Of a stretch of 64,000 bases of DNA, positions 55,516 through 64,000 are shown piece by piece. Each line of letters begins with the position of its first letter. Position 1 is the first letter of the stretch. The position numbers were made by a program, and so were the translations under genes. The stretch is from Erythrobacter sp. YT30 (GTDB taxonomy: Bacteria > Pseudomonadota > Alphaproteobacteria > Sphingomonadales > Sphingomonadaceae), in the NCBI RefSeq assembly GCF_001542875.1, contig NZ_LMAF01000001.1, forward strand, positions 434,001-498,000, written 5' to 3'. The notes under the pieces were generated by a model. That model worked only from the letters and a program-made list of their open reading frames with translations. It did not search any database and was not told the origin of the DNA.

Positions 55516-56165
55516 GCGGTGACACGCCCAAGGGTCGCTTCATCGCCTTTGAAGGAGGTGAAGGAGCGGGAAAATCCACTCAGGCTAAATTGCTGGTTGC
55601 TGCTTTGAAAGAGCGCGGAATAGCGAGCGATCTTACCCGAGAGCCGGGGGGAACACCCGGAGCTGAAGCAATCAGAGAATTGTTGCTCAATCCACCGGGG
55701 GAGGGGTGGGGCGCACAAGCAGAGGCTCTGCTATTCGCCGCTGCTCGTGCCGATCACGTCGCGCGGCGTATTGAGCCCCTGACACGTGCAGGCTCGTGGG
55801 TCATTTCGGATCGCTTTGTCGATTCCAGTAGAGCCTATCAAGGCGGAGCAGGGGGCCTTGGCGATGACGCCATTCAGGCCCTGCATGCCTTTGGCAGCGG
55901 CGGGCTGCGGCCCGATCTGACGATCCTTTTGACCCTTGACGCGACCGAAGCCGACAAACGCCTCGCCGAGCGCGACGGTAATACGAGCGATGCCATTGGC
56001 GGGCGGAGCGCTAGATACCATGCGGCGGTCGCTCAGGCATTTCTTGATCAGGCGAGGGCAGATCCGCAAGGGTTTGCCATCATTGACGCTGGCAGCGATC
56101 CTGAAACCGTCCATGCAGCGGTGATGGACGCGCTCGCGCCGCTGCTTGAAAGAGCACCAAAATGA
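55512..56165 (+). CDS. tmk: thymidylate kinase
   Basis: A 217-aa P-loop kinase that phosphorylates dTMP. GGEGAGKST is at 15-23, the DR motif is SDRFVDSSRAYQG, and the TREPGGTPGAEAIR substrate loop is present. ATG overlaps the dac stop and the TGA overlaps the holB start, so three genes are coupled. Confidence 0.96.
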   Translation: MSGDTPKGRFIAFEGGEGAGKSTQAKLLVAALKERGIASDLTREPGGTPGAEAIRELLLNPPGEGWGAQAEALLFAAARADHVARRIEPLTRAGSWVISDRFVDSSRAYQGGAGGLGDDAIQALHAFGSGGLRPDLTILLTLDATEADKRLAERDGNTSDAIGGRSARYHAAVAQAFLDQARADPQGFAIIDAGSDPETVHAAVMDALAPLLERAPK

Positions 56166-57127
56166 CCGATTGGCCCAATCATTCGGCTGCATGGCGCGAA
56201 TGGCGGCAAGCGCTATCGGGAGCGCGGATGCATCATGGATGGATCCTCGCCGGGAAAAGCGGCCTTGGCAAAATGGACTTTGCGCTGGCAGCGGCGCGCG
56301 AGTTGGTCGCGGAGTCCGGCATCCCTCAACCTGTAGGTGATCACCCGGATATCGTCGTGCTCACTTATGGCGCGAAGAATGATAAAGAAGCGCGAGCCCA
56401 AGCCGACGGCAAACCGTTTGAACGCGCGCGCTCCATCAGGGTGGATCAGGTCCGCCAAATGCAGCGCCGGCTTACGACAAGGCCTACTTTGGGCACGCGA
56501 CGCGCCATCATCATCAATCCGGCCGATGATATGGAGCGCAACGCCTCGAATGCTCTGCTCAAAAGCCTAGAGGAACCCCCGCAAGGCACCTTCTTCCTGC
56601 TAGTCACCCATCGCCCATCACGCTTGCTTCCCACCATCAGATCGCGTTGCCGCATAGTGCGCTTCCCGATCATCAGCGAAAGCAATTTGCGGGGTATGCT
56701 GGAAGAAAGTGGGGCAGGGGACACTGGTTCGATCGACGCCGCAATTGCCGCTGCCGAAGGTTCTTACGGCGCAGCCTTGCGATTTGTGGAACAGGATCTG
56801 GGCAAGCTCGCGATGCTGATTGACGGGCTTATCACCAAAGGCGATCCTATGCTGACAGTCCGAGCAGATCTTTCGAGAGCCATCTGCCCGCGCGCTGATA
56901 GGGACAGGATTTCAGCGACTTTGGAGCTTGCTCAAGCGATCACCGCCCACAAGGCTCGCAGCACACAATCAGCTTCTCACCGCGCCAAGCTCATCGAAAC
57001 GCACACAGCACTCGTCAAACTCGCCGCCGAAGCACCCAGCTACAATTACGATACCGGCCTTTTGACAATGGAAATCGGCACCTTGCTTAGCGCGGCCGCC
57101 CCAGCTAGCGAGCACGCCCATGGCTGA
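56162..57127 (+). CDS. holB: DNA polymerase III subunit delta'
   Basis: A 321-aa clamp-loader subunit. GKSGLGKMDFALAAAREL takes the place of Walker A (a degenerate P-loop as usual for delta'), followed by NASNALLKSLEEPPQGTFFLLVTHRPSRLLPTIRSRC, the arginine-finger SRC motif. It pairs with tau/gamma and delta. It overlaps tmk by 4 bp and metG by 8 bp. Confidence 0.93.
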   Translation: MTDWPNHSAAWREWRQALSGARMHHGWILAGKSGLGKMDFALAAARELVAESGIPQPVGDHPDIVVLTYGAKNDKEARAQADGKPFERARSIRVDQVRQMQRRLTTRPTLGTRRAIIINPADDMERNASNALLKSLEEPPQGTFFLLVTHRPSRLLPTIRSRCRIVRFPIISESNLRGMLEESGAGDTGSIDAAIAAAEGSYGAALRFVEQDLGKLAMLIDGLITKGDPMLTVRADLSRAICPRADRDRISATLELAQAITAHKARSTQSASHRAKLIETHTALVKLAAEAPSYNYDTGLLTMEIGTLLSAAAPASEHAHG

Positions 57128-58694
57128 CACCCAAAATACCCCTTATTACATCACAACAGCGATCAGTTATCCAAATGGCCGCCCGCACATTGGCCATGCT
57201 TACGAGGCGATTGCAGCGGACGTGATTGCTCGCTTCCAGCGCTTGCAAGGTCGCGACGTACGCTTCCAAACCGGCACTGACGAACATGGCCTCAAAATGG
57301 CACGCAAAGCAGAAGAGCAGGGCCGCACTCCGCGCGATTTAGCGGATGAGATGGCGGGCTATTTCCAGGAAATGTGCGCCGCGCTCAATATCAGCCATGA
57401 TCGCTTTATCCGTACGGTCGAAGAAGATCATCACCGCGCAAGCCAATCAATCTGGGAACGGATGGCGGCAGCGGGGGATCTTTATTTGGACCGCTATGAA
57501 GGGTGGTATTCGGTCCGCGACGAAGCGTATTATGATGAGAGTGAACTCATCGAAGGCGAGGGCGGGGAGAAGCTCTCCCCGCAGCAAACGCCGGTCGAAT
57601 GGACAGTTGAAGAAAGCTGGTTCTTCCGACTTTCCAAATACGAAAAGCCACTTTTGGATTTGCTGCGAAGCGACGGGTTTCTGGAGCCCGCCAGTCGCCG
57701 CAATGAGATGATCGCTTTCGTCGAACAGGGGCTCAAAGATCTCTCCGTCAGCCGCACAAGCTTTGACTGGGGCGTGAAGGTCCCTGGCAGCGACAACCAC
57801 GTGATGTACGTTTGGGTTGATGCGCTGACGAATTACCTCACGGGTCTAGGATTTCCTGACGAGACCGAGAATTACGCCAAGTTTTGGCCCGCTGATCTTC
57901 ATCTGATCGGCAAGGATATCGTCCGCTTTCATACGATCTATTGGCCGGCATTTCTGATGAGCGCTGATTTGCCGCTGCCCAAGAAGGTGTTCGGCCACGG
58001 TTTCCTTCTCGCTCGCGGTGGGGAGAAGATGAGCAAAAGCGCTGGCAATGTGGTCGATCCCCAGGATTTGGCCGATCAATTCGGCGTGGACGCTTTGCGG
58101 TACTTCCTCATGCGCGAAGTCGCTTTCGGCAAAGATGGCAGCTATTCGCCCGAAGCGATTGTTGAGCGCGCAAACGGCGAATTGGGCAACGCGTTTGGTA
58201 ATCTGGCTCAACGAACGCTTGGCTTTATTGCCAAGAACCTGGATGGATCGCTGCCTCAGATTTTTGGACATACAGATAGCGATAACTCGCTATTCGAGGC
58301 TGTTGACCAGGCGATCACCCGAGAAATTCCGCAGCATTTCGAGAACCTTGCTCTGCAACAGGGTGTCGAAGCGTGGCTAAAGGCCGTGTTTGCCTGCAAT
58401 TCCTATATAGATGCCGAAGCGCCTTGGGCGCTGCGCAAAACCGATCCCGAGCGTATGCAGACAGTCCTTGCGACGCTCTATATTTGCATTGCGCAGCTAG
58501 GTGTCGCGATTTCTCCTGTTATCCCTGCCAGCGCTGACAAGCTGCTTGAAGCTATGGGAATTAACCCCAAATTGCGCACATATGATGGTATTCGTAGCCA
58601 TTGGTATTCGCCGCTCGCCGAAAGCAATTTCCGTCTCGACAAACCCACACCGCTTTTCCCGCGCCTCGAATTGCCGGCGAACGAGGACGCTTGA
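57120..58694 (+). CDS. metG: methionyl-tRNA synthetase
   Basis: A 524-aa class I synthetase. The HIGH motif is at 23-26 (PHIGHAYE) and KMSKS at 303-307. The length shows the shorter form without the C-terminal tRNA-binding (EMAP-type) domain, and no cysteine-rich zinc knuckle is visible in the connective insert. It overlaps holB by 8 bp; the stop shares TGATG with tatD. Confidence 0.96.
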   Translation: MADTQNTPYYITTAISYPNGRPHIGHAYEAIAADVIARFQRLQGRDVRFQTGTDEHGLKMARKAEEQGRTPRDLADEMAGYFQEMCAALNISHDRFIRTVEEDHHRASQSIWERMAAAGDLYLDRYEGWYSVRDEAYYDESELIEGEGGEKLSPQQTPVEWTVEESWFFRLSKYEKPLLDLLRSDGFLEPASRRNEMIAFVEQGLKDLSVSRTSFDWGVKVPGSDNHVMYVWVDALTNYLTGLGFPDETENYAKFWPADLHLIGKDIVRFHTIYWPAFLMSADLPLPKKVFGHGFLLARGGEKMSKSAGNVVDPQDLADQFGVDALRYFLMREVAFGKDGSYSPEAIVERANGELGNAFGNLAQRTLGFIAKNLDGSLPQIFGHTDSDNSLFEAVDQAITREIPQHFENLALQQGVEAWLKAVFACNSYIDAEAPWALRKTDPERMQTVLATLYICIAQLGVAISPVIPASADKLLEAMGINPKLRTYDGIRSHWYSPLAESNFRLDKPTPLFPRLELPANEDA

Positions 58695-59470
58695 TGCTTG
58701 TCGATAGCCACTGCCACCTTGAGTATAAGGGTTTGGTCGAGGATCAGAGCGGCGTGTTGTCGCGTGCTCGCGATGCCGGGGTTGGGGCATTCCTCAATAT
58801 CTCTACCAAGCAGGCCGAATGGGATCAGGTCGTCGCCACAGCAAACCGCGAGCCGGATGTGTATGCCAGCGTAGGCATCCACCCCCACGAGGCGGACGGT
58901 CATGCTGATCTGGGGCGCAGTGTCCTGCTCGAGGCGACCGAGAACAAGCGTGTCATCGCAATCGGCGAGACGGGTCTTGATTATTACTACGACAATTCCG
59001 ATCGCAAGACTCAGGCGAACCTCTTCCGGATGCACATAGGTGTGGCGCGCGAAACGGGCCTGCCGCTCATCATTCACACGCGCGATGCGGAAGACGACAC
59101 ATTCCAGATCCTTGAAGAAGAAATGGGGAAGGGGGCCTTCCCTGCTCTCATTCACTGCTTCACGGCTTCGACTGACTTTGGGCGCAAAGTGCTCGATCTT
59201 GGGCTAACCATCTCTCTTTCTGGCATTGTAACATTCAAGAATGCCAAGGAACTGCAAGAGGTTGCGAAGAGTGTTCCTGAGGAGAGATTGCTGGTCGAAA
59301 CAGACAGCCCATTTCTCGCCCCGGTGCCGCATCGCGGGCGCCCATGCGAACCAGCATTTGTAGCTGACACGGCGCGATTTGTTGCCGGTCTGCGCGAGAC
59401 AACTCCGGAGCAGATCGCCGACGTGACCACACGCAATTTTACCAATCTGTTCAGCAAGGCGGCGCTGTGA
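58694..59470 (+). CDS. tatD: TatD family metal-dependent DNase
   Basis: A 258-aa TIM-barrel metalloenzyme. Metal ligands are visible in DSHCHLEY near the start, GETGLDYYY, HTRDAEDD and TDSPFLAP near the C-terminus. TatD proteins are 3'-5' exonucleases or deoxyribonucleases that help DNA repair. The ATG overlaps the metG stop (TGATG); the stop overlaps the next gene. Confidence 0.94.
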   Translation: MLVDSHCHLEYKGLVEDQSGVLSRARDAGVGAFLNISTKQAEWDQVVATANREPDVYASVGIHPHEADGHADLGRSVLLEATENKRVIAIGETGLDYYYDNSDRKTQANLFRMHIGVARETGLPLIIHTRDAEDDTFQILEEEMGKGAFPALIHCFTASTDFGRKVLDLGLTISLSGIVTFKNAKELQEVAKSVPEERLLVETDSPFLAPVPHRGRPCEPAFVADTARFVAGLRETTPEQIADVTTRNFTNLFSKAAL

Positions 59471-60249
59471 AGTTCATTATGCTGGGCTCGGGCACGTCAA
59501 CAGGCGTACCCAGGGTCGGAGGCGAAGACGGCACAGGCGATTGGGGCGATTGCGACCCGAACGAGCCGCGTAATCGACGCACGCGTGTCTCCATCCTCGT
59601 TGAAAGCGATGAGGGCTCACGCGTGCTAGTCGATACATCATCCGATTGCCGAGCGCAGCTTCTTGCAAACAAAATCAATAGGATAGACTGCGTATTTTGG
59701 ACTCACGATCACGCAGATCACTGCCATGGCATCGATGATCTGCGCGTGCTGAGATACGGACGCGGCGGACCAATTCCGGGCTATGCGGCGACCGAAACTG
59801 CAAGAAGACTTCGCCAGCGCTTCGGTTATGTCTTTGCCGGTCAGGATGGTTATCCAACTATTGCGTCACTCGATACCCTGGATCGATTGAAGATCGTTGC
59901 TGGATTTGGCGTTGAGCATTGCCAGATGCCGCATGGTCCCGGAGAAACCACCGGCTTCCGGTTCGAAGCTGATGGCAAATCAATCGCCTATGCGACAGAC
60001 TACAGTGCCATCACCGAAGACATGCTCGATTGCTTCGATAGCGTCGACATTCTCGTGAGCGATTGTCTGCGCCGAAAACCGCATCCTACGCACGCCAATC
60101 TTGAACTGGCCATGGACTTGGCAGCACGCTGCAAAGCAAAGCGACTTGTACTCAGTCACTTGGACAAAAGTATGGATTACGGCACATTGGAGGCCGAAAC
60201 TCCCGATCATGTGATCGTCGGATATGATGGACTGGAGATGGACGCGTGA
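59467..60249 (+). CDS. PhnP-like metallo-beta-lactamase fold phosphodiesterase
   Basis: A 260-aa MBL-fold protein. The first zinc ligands are in THDHADH (His80, His82, Asp84, His85), with later HGPGETTGFRF, ATDYSAI and LSHLDKS. The start (MLGSGTSTGVPRVG) is that of the PhnP/cyclic phosphodiesterase branch. In alphaproteobacteria it commonly follows tatD. GTG start overlapping the tatD stop shows coupling. No phn operon is nearby, so its substrate is open. Confidence 0.85.
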   Translation: MKFIMLGSGTSTGVPRVGGEDGTGDWGDCDPNEPRNRRTRVSILVESDEGSRVLVDTSSDCRAQLLANKINRIDCVFWTHDHADHCHGIDDLRVLRYGRGGPIPGYAATETARRLRQRFGYVFAGQDGYPTIASLDTLDRLKIVAGFGVEHCQMPHGPGETTGFRFEADGKSIAYATDYSAITEDMLDCFDSVDILVSDCLRRKPHPTHANLELAMDLAARCKAKRLVLSHLDKSMDYGTLEAETPDHVIVGYDGLEMDA

Positions 60250-60422
60250 ATGATCTGGCAATCGTATCGATCATCGCAATGCTTGGCTGGCTTTTGTTAG
60301 CCGGCAGCGCTTTCGCGTCCTTCCGTTTAAGCTGGGGAAAGACCCTTCAGATGATTTTGATCTGGGCATGCATATTTACGGGCGGCTTTCTAATCGTAAG
60401 ACTGCTTGGGTTAGGGCTATAA
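60246..60422 (+). CDS. 58-aa membrane protein downstream of the MBL gene
   Basis: A GTG at 60246 overlaps the TGA of the preceding gene (GTGA) and opens a 58-codon frame with two hydrophobic helices (about 4-26 and 34-57) joined by a short basic turn FRLSWGKT. It is the final member of the overlapping run from dac. Function unknown. Small proteins at this position occur in related genomes, as far as I recall. Confidence 0.7.
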   Translation: MNDLAIVSIIAMLGWLLLAGSAFASFRLSWGKTLQMILIWACIFTGGFLIVRLLGLGL

Positions 60423-60451
60423 CGCTTACTCACCGGATCCAATAACTTAAC

Positions 60452-60465
60452 ATAATATATATTAT
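60452..60465. promoter_or_regulatory. 14-bp AT palindrome upstream of mazG
   Basis: ATAATATATATTAT is a perfect palindrome in an otherwise GC-rich neighbourhood, 42 bp before the mazG start. It could be a -10 element (TATATT, TATAAT-like on both strands) or an operator. No matching -35 is convincing. Confidence 0.4.
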
Positions 60466-60507
60466 CAACCTTACTGATCTGCTATCCCTTCTGAGGAACC
60501 TGCTGTT

Positions 60508-61293
60508 GTGACCCTCTCCAAAAGCCAGCGACCTATCGACCGCTTACTGGCCATAATGGCCCGCCTACGCGATCCGCAGACGGGATGCGAATGGGACACC
60601 GCGCAGACTTTCGAGACGATCGCGCCATACACAATTGAAGAAGCATATGAGGTCGCTGATGCCATTGAGCGCGACGACCTGAATGAGTTGAAAGACGAAC
60701 TCGGCGATCTCCTGCTCCAAGTTGTCTTCCACGCGCGCATGGCGGAGGAACAGTCTGCCTTTACCTTTGATGATGTTGCGACAAGCATTTCAGAGAAGAT
60801 GGAAGCGCGTCACCCACATATCTTTGGTTCTGAAACCGGGACGATGGAGCAAACCAGGTGGGAAGCTCTTAAAGCGGCTGAACGCACGCAAAAAGGATTG
60901 GAAAGTGCGTTGGACGGTGTGGCCATTGCTTTGCCTGCGCTGATGCGCGCGCAAAAGTTGCAAAAACGCGCGGCCCGAACCGGATTTGATTGGCCTGACC
61001 CGACCGGCTCGGAGGCAAAGATCAGCGAAGAGGTAGAAGAGCTTAAGGCTGCGACCTCACAATCCGACAAAACGGAAGAGGCTGGCGATTTGCTGTTTGC
61101 TGTCGTCAATTTCATCCGTGCGCATGGGATTGAGGCAGAGGAAGCCCTGCGCGCCGCAAATTCAAAGTTCGAACGCCGATTTCGGCATATGGAAGAACTT
61201 GGCAATGGCCGTTTTGCTGACTTAGATCTGGATGAGCAGGAAGAGCTTTGGCAGGCTGTAAAGGTTGCCGAGAAGGGCCCAAAAACCTCTTAG
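60508..61293 (+). CDS. mazG: nucleoside triphosphate pyrophosphohydrolase MazG
   Basis: A 261-aa protein with two MazG domains. The metal site is in EEAYEVADAIE followed by ELKDELGDLLLQVVFHAR, and a second copy has ISEEVEELKAATSQSDKTEEAGDLLFAVVNFIR. It hydrolyses all NTPs and lowers aberrant nucleotides or ppGpp signals. GTG start with GAGGAA about 10 nt upstream. Its stop overlaps that of hflX. Confidence 0.93.
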   Translation: MTLSKSQRPIDRLLAIMARLRDPQTGCEWDTAQTFETIAPYTIEEAYEVADAIERDDLNELKDELGDLLLQVVFHARMAEEQSAFTFDDVATSISEKMEARHPHIFGSETGTMEQTRWEALKAAERTQKGLESALDGVAIALPALMRAQKLQKRAARTGFDWPDPTGSEAKISEEVEELKAATSQSDKTEEAGDLLFAVVNFIRAHGIEAEEALRAANSKFERRFRHMEELGNGRFADLDLDEQEELWQAVKVAEKGPKTS

Positions 61294-62609
61294 AGCGCCT
61301 CAAACTGCCCCAATTCTTTTGGGTTGAGCCGCACGGTCAACTCACGTTCCGGCCCTTTCTCCCCTTCCCCTGCATCGCGCTCGCTGCGCACATCACCGTG
61401 TGCATGTAGCCAAGCAATCCTCCTGCCATCGCTCACGGGGATGGTAACAGTAATCTCTCGCGCTGCTGCCGTGAGCATCTCAGCGACCCGGTCAGCAAAA
61501 GCATCTATTCCTGCGCCTGTGGATGCGGAAATCAAAACAGCGTCGGTGCTATCGGCTGCATCCTGCAATTCGGCGAGGCGATCTTTATCAAGCAAATCGG
61601 CCTTGTTCCAGACTTCCAGAATAGGGATGTCGCTTTGCCCCGTCTCGCTGTCGACGACATCGAGATCACTCAAGACTTCCAGCACCTGTTTTTTTTGAGC
61701 CGCATGGGCCTCTCCGGCCATGTCGCGCACGTGGCAAATGATGTCTGCGCCAGTGACTTCTTCCAGTGTCGCGCGGAATGCGGCGACCAATTGTGTCGGC
61801 AGGTCGGAGATAAAACCAACCGTGTCTGAAAGGATTGCCTTTTCCACGCCTAGCAAGCTGATCGCGCGCATCGTTGGGTCGAGCGTGGCGAACAACATGT
61901 CCTCGGCCATGACGTTAGAGCCGGTCAAACGATTGAAAAGCGTAGATTTGCCAGCATTGGTATAACCGACCAGCGCTATCACCGGCCAGGGCGCCCTTCC
62001 CCGTCGCTCCCTGTGGAGTGCGCGCGTCTTTCGCACCTGTTCCAATTCACGCCGCAAACGGCCCATCCGCTGACGGATCATTCGCCGGTCAGCCTCAATT
62101 TGGGTTTCACCTGGACCACCTAGGAAGCCAAAGCCACCGCGCTGACGTTCCAAGTGTGTCCAGCTGCGCACAAGCCGGCTTTGCTGATAATCGAGATGTG
62201 CTAGCTCAACCTGCAGCCGGCCTTCAGCTGTGGCTGCACGCTCGCCGAAAATCTCTAGAATTAATCCTGTTCGATCAATGACTTTGCGCTTGAACTTTTC
62301 TTCTAGATTGCGCTGCTGGATTGGTGTCAATGCGCCGTCCACAATTACCAGTTCGGCGTCGTGCAGTTCGCAATCCGTCTTGATGCGCTCAACCTGACCC
62401 GATCCAAAGAGCGTGTTGGGCTGCATTTGGCGAATAGTGAAGATTTCCGAATGAGCAATCACCACGCCGATCGCAAGCGCAAGCCCCTTGGCCTCCTCAA
62501 GCCGCTCGTTTGCAGTGAGGTCATACGAAACGCTTCGGATATCCGGGCACAGGACAAGGGCCCGCGCACCGCGGGTCACCTCATCCATCAGGTCATCATC
62601 GAAACTCAA
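61290..62609 (-). CDS. hflX: GTPase HflX
   Basis: A 439-aa ribosome-associated GTPase that splits stalled ribosomes. The HflX domain contains LFGSGQVERI and IDRTGLILEIFGERA; LGGPGETQIEADRR is the glycine-rich linker. GTPase motifs are GYTNAGKST, the DTVGFI G3 and NKADL G4. It follows hfq by 8 bp, an arrangement also seen in E. coli. A run of eight A on the coding strand is at 61689-61696. Confidence 0.95.
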   Translation of the reverse strand: MSFDDDLMDEVTRGARALVLCPDIRSVSYDLTANERLEEAKGLALAIGVVIAHSEIFTIRQMQPNTLFGSGQVERIKTDCELHDAELVIVDGALTPIQQRNLEEKFKRKVIDRTGLILEIFGERAATAEGRLQVELAHLDYQQSRLVRSWTHLERQRGGFGFLGGPGETQIEADRRMIRQRMGRLRRELEQVRKTRALHRERRGRAPWPVIALVGYTNAGKSTLFNRLTGSNVMAEDMLFATLDPTMRAISLLGVEKAILSDTVGFISDLPTQLVAAFRATLEEVTGADIICHVRDMAGEAHAAQKKQVLEVLSDLDVVDSETGQSDIPILEVWNKADLLDKDRLAELQDAADSTDAVLISASTGAGIDAFADRVAEMLTAAAREITVTIPVSDGRRIAWLHAHGDVRSERDAGEGEKGPERELTVRLNPKELGQFEAL

Positions 62610-62617
62610 AAGCGGCT

Positions 62618-63199
62618 TTAGCCTTCGTCCAACTCGCCAATCTCAGGATTTTCGTCATCGGTGAGATCAACAGGGCTTGCTGGCTGAATGGTCGACACAG
62701 CGTGTTTGTACGCCAATTGCACAGCGCCATCGCGTTCAAGCAGCATGCAGAAAAGGTCGTAAGCAGCAATGCGGCCCTGCAACATCACTCCGTTCACAAG
62801 GAACATCGTGACTTGCACGTCAGATTCGCTCACCCGGCTCAGGAATACATCCTGCAGCAGGCGCTGTTTTGAATTTCCGCCTCGATTTTCGAATTGTTCG
62901 GCATCGACCGGGCTACCCGGCATAATCGTCGATATCGCGTGCTTGTAAACAAGCTGCGATTGGCCATCGCGGCGCAGCAAGATAGAGAAATTGTCAAACC
63001 AAGTGACAATCCCCTGCAACTTTACACCTTTGACGAGGAACATCGTCACTGGAATCTTGTTCTTGCGCAGCAGGTTCAAAAAAGCGTCCTGCAAGTTTCC
63101 AGCAACTTTGCCGCGTCCTGAACCGCTTGTGTTCCGGCTCGGATCGGCAATCTCGCTTGCTGGTCTCGGGCGCGGAGAGAGAGTTCGCCCACTCGACAT
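62618..63199 (-). CDS. hfq: tandem-domain RNA chaperone Hfq
   Basis: A 193-aa protein with two complete Hfq/Sm domains, at 36-98 and 112-177, joined by a short linker and flanked by a basic Ser/Arg N-terminus and an acidic tail. Both copies keep LQD, FLVxGVxLQG and YKHA(I/V)STI. Ordinary Hfq is a hexamer of a single 70-100 aa chain, so this one would form a trimer of two-domain chains with the same ring. The first copy keeps rim residues (Arg45, Lys46, Lys48), but the second has Ser124, Glu125 and Asp127. ATG 63199 has TAGGAG about 9 nt upstream. It lies between ntrX and hflX. Confidence 0.95.
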   Translation of the reverse strand: MSSGRTLSPRPRPASEIADPSRNTSGSGRGKVAGNLQDAFLNLLRKNKIPVTMFLVKGVKLQGIVTWFDNFSILLRRDGQSQLVYKHAISTIMPGSPVDAEQFENRGGNSKQRLLQDVFLSRVSESDVQVTMFLVNGVMLQGRIAAYDLFCMLLERDGAVQLAYKHAVSTIQPASPVDLTDDENPEIGELDEG

Positions 63200-63373
63200 G
63201 ATTTGTGCTCCTATATTATTGGCGGCCGCCGTTACGGTCCGCAAATCAGGTGATTGAAGCGTCCAAGTGCTTCTAGCTCCCTCTCTTATAATGGCGTTTA
63301 CAATTGCTCGGGGCAATCCTTGAATTGAATTCGAGCATGATTGGCGCGTTTTTACAGCTTATTAGCGGGCAAA

Positions 63374-64000
63374 TTACTCTTTGCGAGCGCTTTCGCGCCT
63401 GTCCGCCATACCCAGCAACTTCAATTTGCGATGCAAGGCAGAGCGCTCCATTCCGATAAAAGTCGCGGTTTTTGAGATATTGCCAGAGAACCGCCGGATC
63501 TGGATGGTTAGGTATTCGCGCTCAAAACTCTCGCGCGCCTCGCGCAAAGGCACGCCCATCATCGCTGAAAGGCCTTGCCCGGATGCCGCGAGGCGTCCCC
63601 CGGTTATTTCCGCTGGAAGCATATCGGTTTCGACCACTGTCAAACGTTCACGAGGAGTCATGATAATGGTCCGCTCCACGACATTGCGCAGCTGGCGCAC
63701 ATTGCCGGGCCAGTCGTAGGCCTGAAGCGCGGCCATGGCTTCTTCAGAAATTTCCGGCGGTGAGATGCCCTGATTGGTCGAATACCGGGTAAAGAAGTGC
63801 TCAGCCAGCGACGGAATGTCATCGCGTCGTTGGCTGAGGCTGGGAATGGCGACCGGAACGACATTTAGACGATAGAAGAGATCTTCGCGAAAGCGTTTTT
63901 CTTCCATTTCGTGCGTGAGATCACGCGATGTGGAGGAGACGACGCGTACATCCACGCCGATCTGGCGGGTGCCCCCTACCCTCACAAAACTCTGTTCAGT
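63374..64000 (-). CDS. ntrX: nitrogen regulation response regulator NtrX (5' end outside window)
   Basis: The last 208 codons are seen; the gene continues past the window's right edge. The end of the sigma-54 AAA+ domain (FREDLFYRLNVVPVAIP, then WPGNVRQLRNVVERTIIM) is followed by a Fis-type helix-turn-helix (FSGNISKTATFIGMERSALHRKLKLLGM). Placement upstream of hfq matches the ntrY-ntrX-hfq order of alphaproteobacteria. The receiver domain is not visible. The 174 bp between its stop and hfq hold no other gene. Confidence 0.9.
   Translation of the reverse strand, partial: TEQSFVRVGGTRQIGVDVRVVSSTSRDLTHEMEEKRFREDLFYRLNVVPVAIPSLSQRRDDIPSLAEHFFTRYSTNQGISPPEISEEAMAALQAYDWPGNVRQLRNVVERTIIMTPRERLTVVETDMLPAEITGGRLAASGQGLSAMMGVPLREARESFEREYLTIQIRRFSGNISKTATFIGMERSALHRKLKLLGMADRRESARKE

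Noticed and set aside
61689..61696. Run of eight T (A on coding strand) in hflX as a programmed frameshift site
   Set aside because: The frame is intact through the run and encodes a normal Lys-Lys stretch; nothing suggests an alternative product.

Overview
The window is 64 kb of ordinary, gene-dense chromosome from an alphaproteobacterium. It most likely belongs to the Sphingomonadales, close to Erythrobacteraceae. That assignment rests on family and gene-order recognition: tandem-domain Hfq behind NtrX, a lpoA-like gene divergent from rsmI-yraN-gshB, the rph/rdgB/hemW and hrcA-grpE blocks, a DUF3376 patatin, a DOMON-like protein, PhaR, and ParE-type topoisomerase IV. No species-level marker is visible. 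Almost every base is coding, starts are often GTG or TTG, and many neighbours overlap by 4 bp. There is one tRNA (Ser-UGA), no rRNA, no insertion sequence and no CRISPR array.

Layout. 0-13.5 kb: the end of an acyl-CoA dehydrogenase, an exported Ntn-hydrolase acylase, cysK with an MFS exporter, a PilZ protein, tyrS, a DOMON-like protein, TspO, a NamZ/DUF1343 protein, and a MoxR ATPase / VWA pair separated by a soluble chemotaxis transducer on the other strand. 13.5-24.5 kb: an exported class-A-like serine hydrolase, parE with two coupled small exported or membrane proteins, lpoA, rsmI-yraN-gshB, a small AT-rich and repeat-rich accessory patch holding a GIY-YIG nuclease, xerC and hemW. 24.5-34.3 kb: a CAP lipoprotein, rdgB-rph, hrcA-grpE, a small insert (sulfotransferase, zincin-like protein, PCuAC lipoprotein), dnaK-dnaJ and an exported metallo-beta-lactamase-fold enzyme. 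34.3-47.5 kb: a patatin, radA, cvpA with an IscU-like scaffold protein, an MHS-type transporter, alr, phaR, an archaeal/eukaryotic-type proS, rnr, a peroxiredoxin-like protein and a universal stress protein. 47.6-51.5 kb: E2 and E3 of a pyruvate dehydrogenase complex and the tRNA. 51.5-60.4 kb: a coupled aminotransferase/sulfotransferase pair, then a long overlapping run of mltB-type transglycosylase, dac, tmk, holB, metG, tatD, a PhnP-like enzyme and a 58-aa membrane protein. 60.5-64 kb: mazG, hflX, tandem hfq and the end of ntrX.

The most unusual items are: (1) an Hfq protein made of two Sm domains in one chain, whose second copy has lost the basic rim; (2) a GIY-YIG nuclease gene enclosed by perfect 27-bp inverted hairpin repeats, beside a second palindromic repeat family and an AT-rich orphan gene; (3) a translationally coupled class IV aminotransferase / P-loop sulfotransferase pair; (4) a dihydrolipoamide acyltransferase with two subunit-binding domains; (5) a nested palindrome upstream of phaR that looks like an autoregulatory operator. 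All calls were made by reading the sequence; no database search was run.
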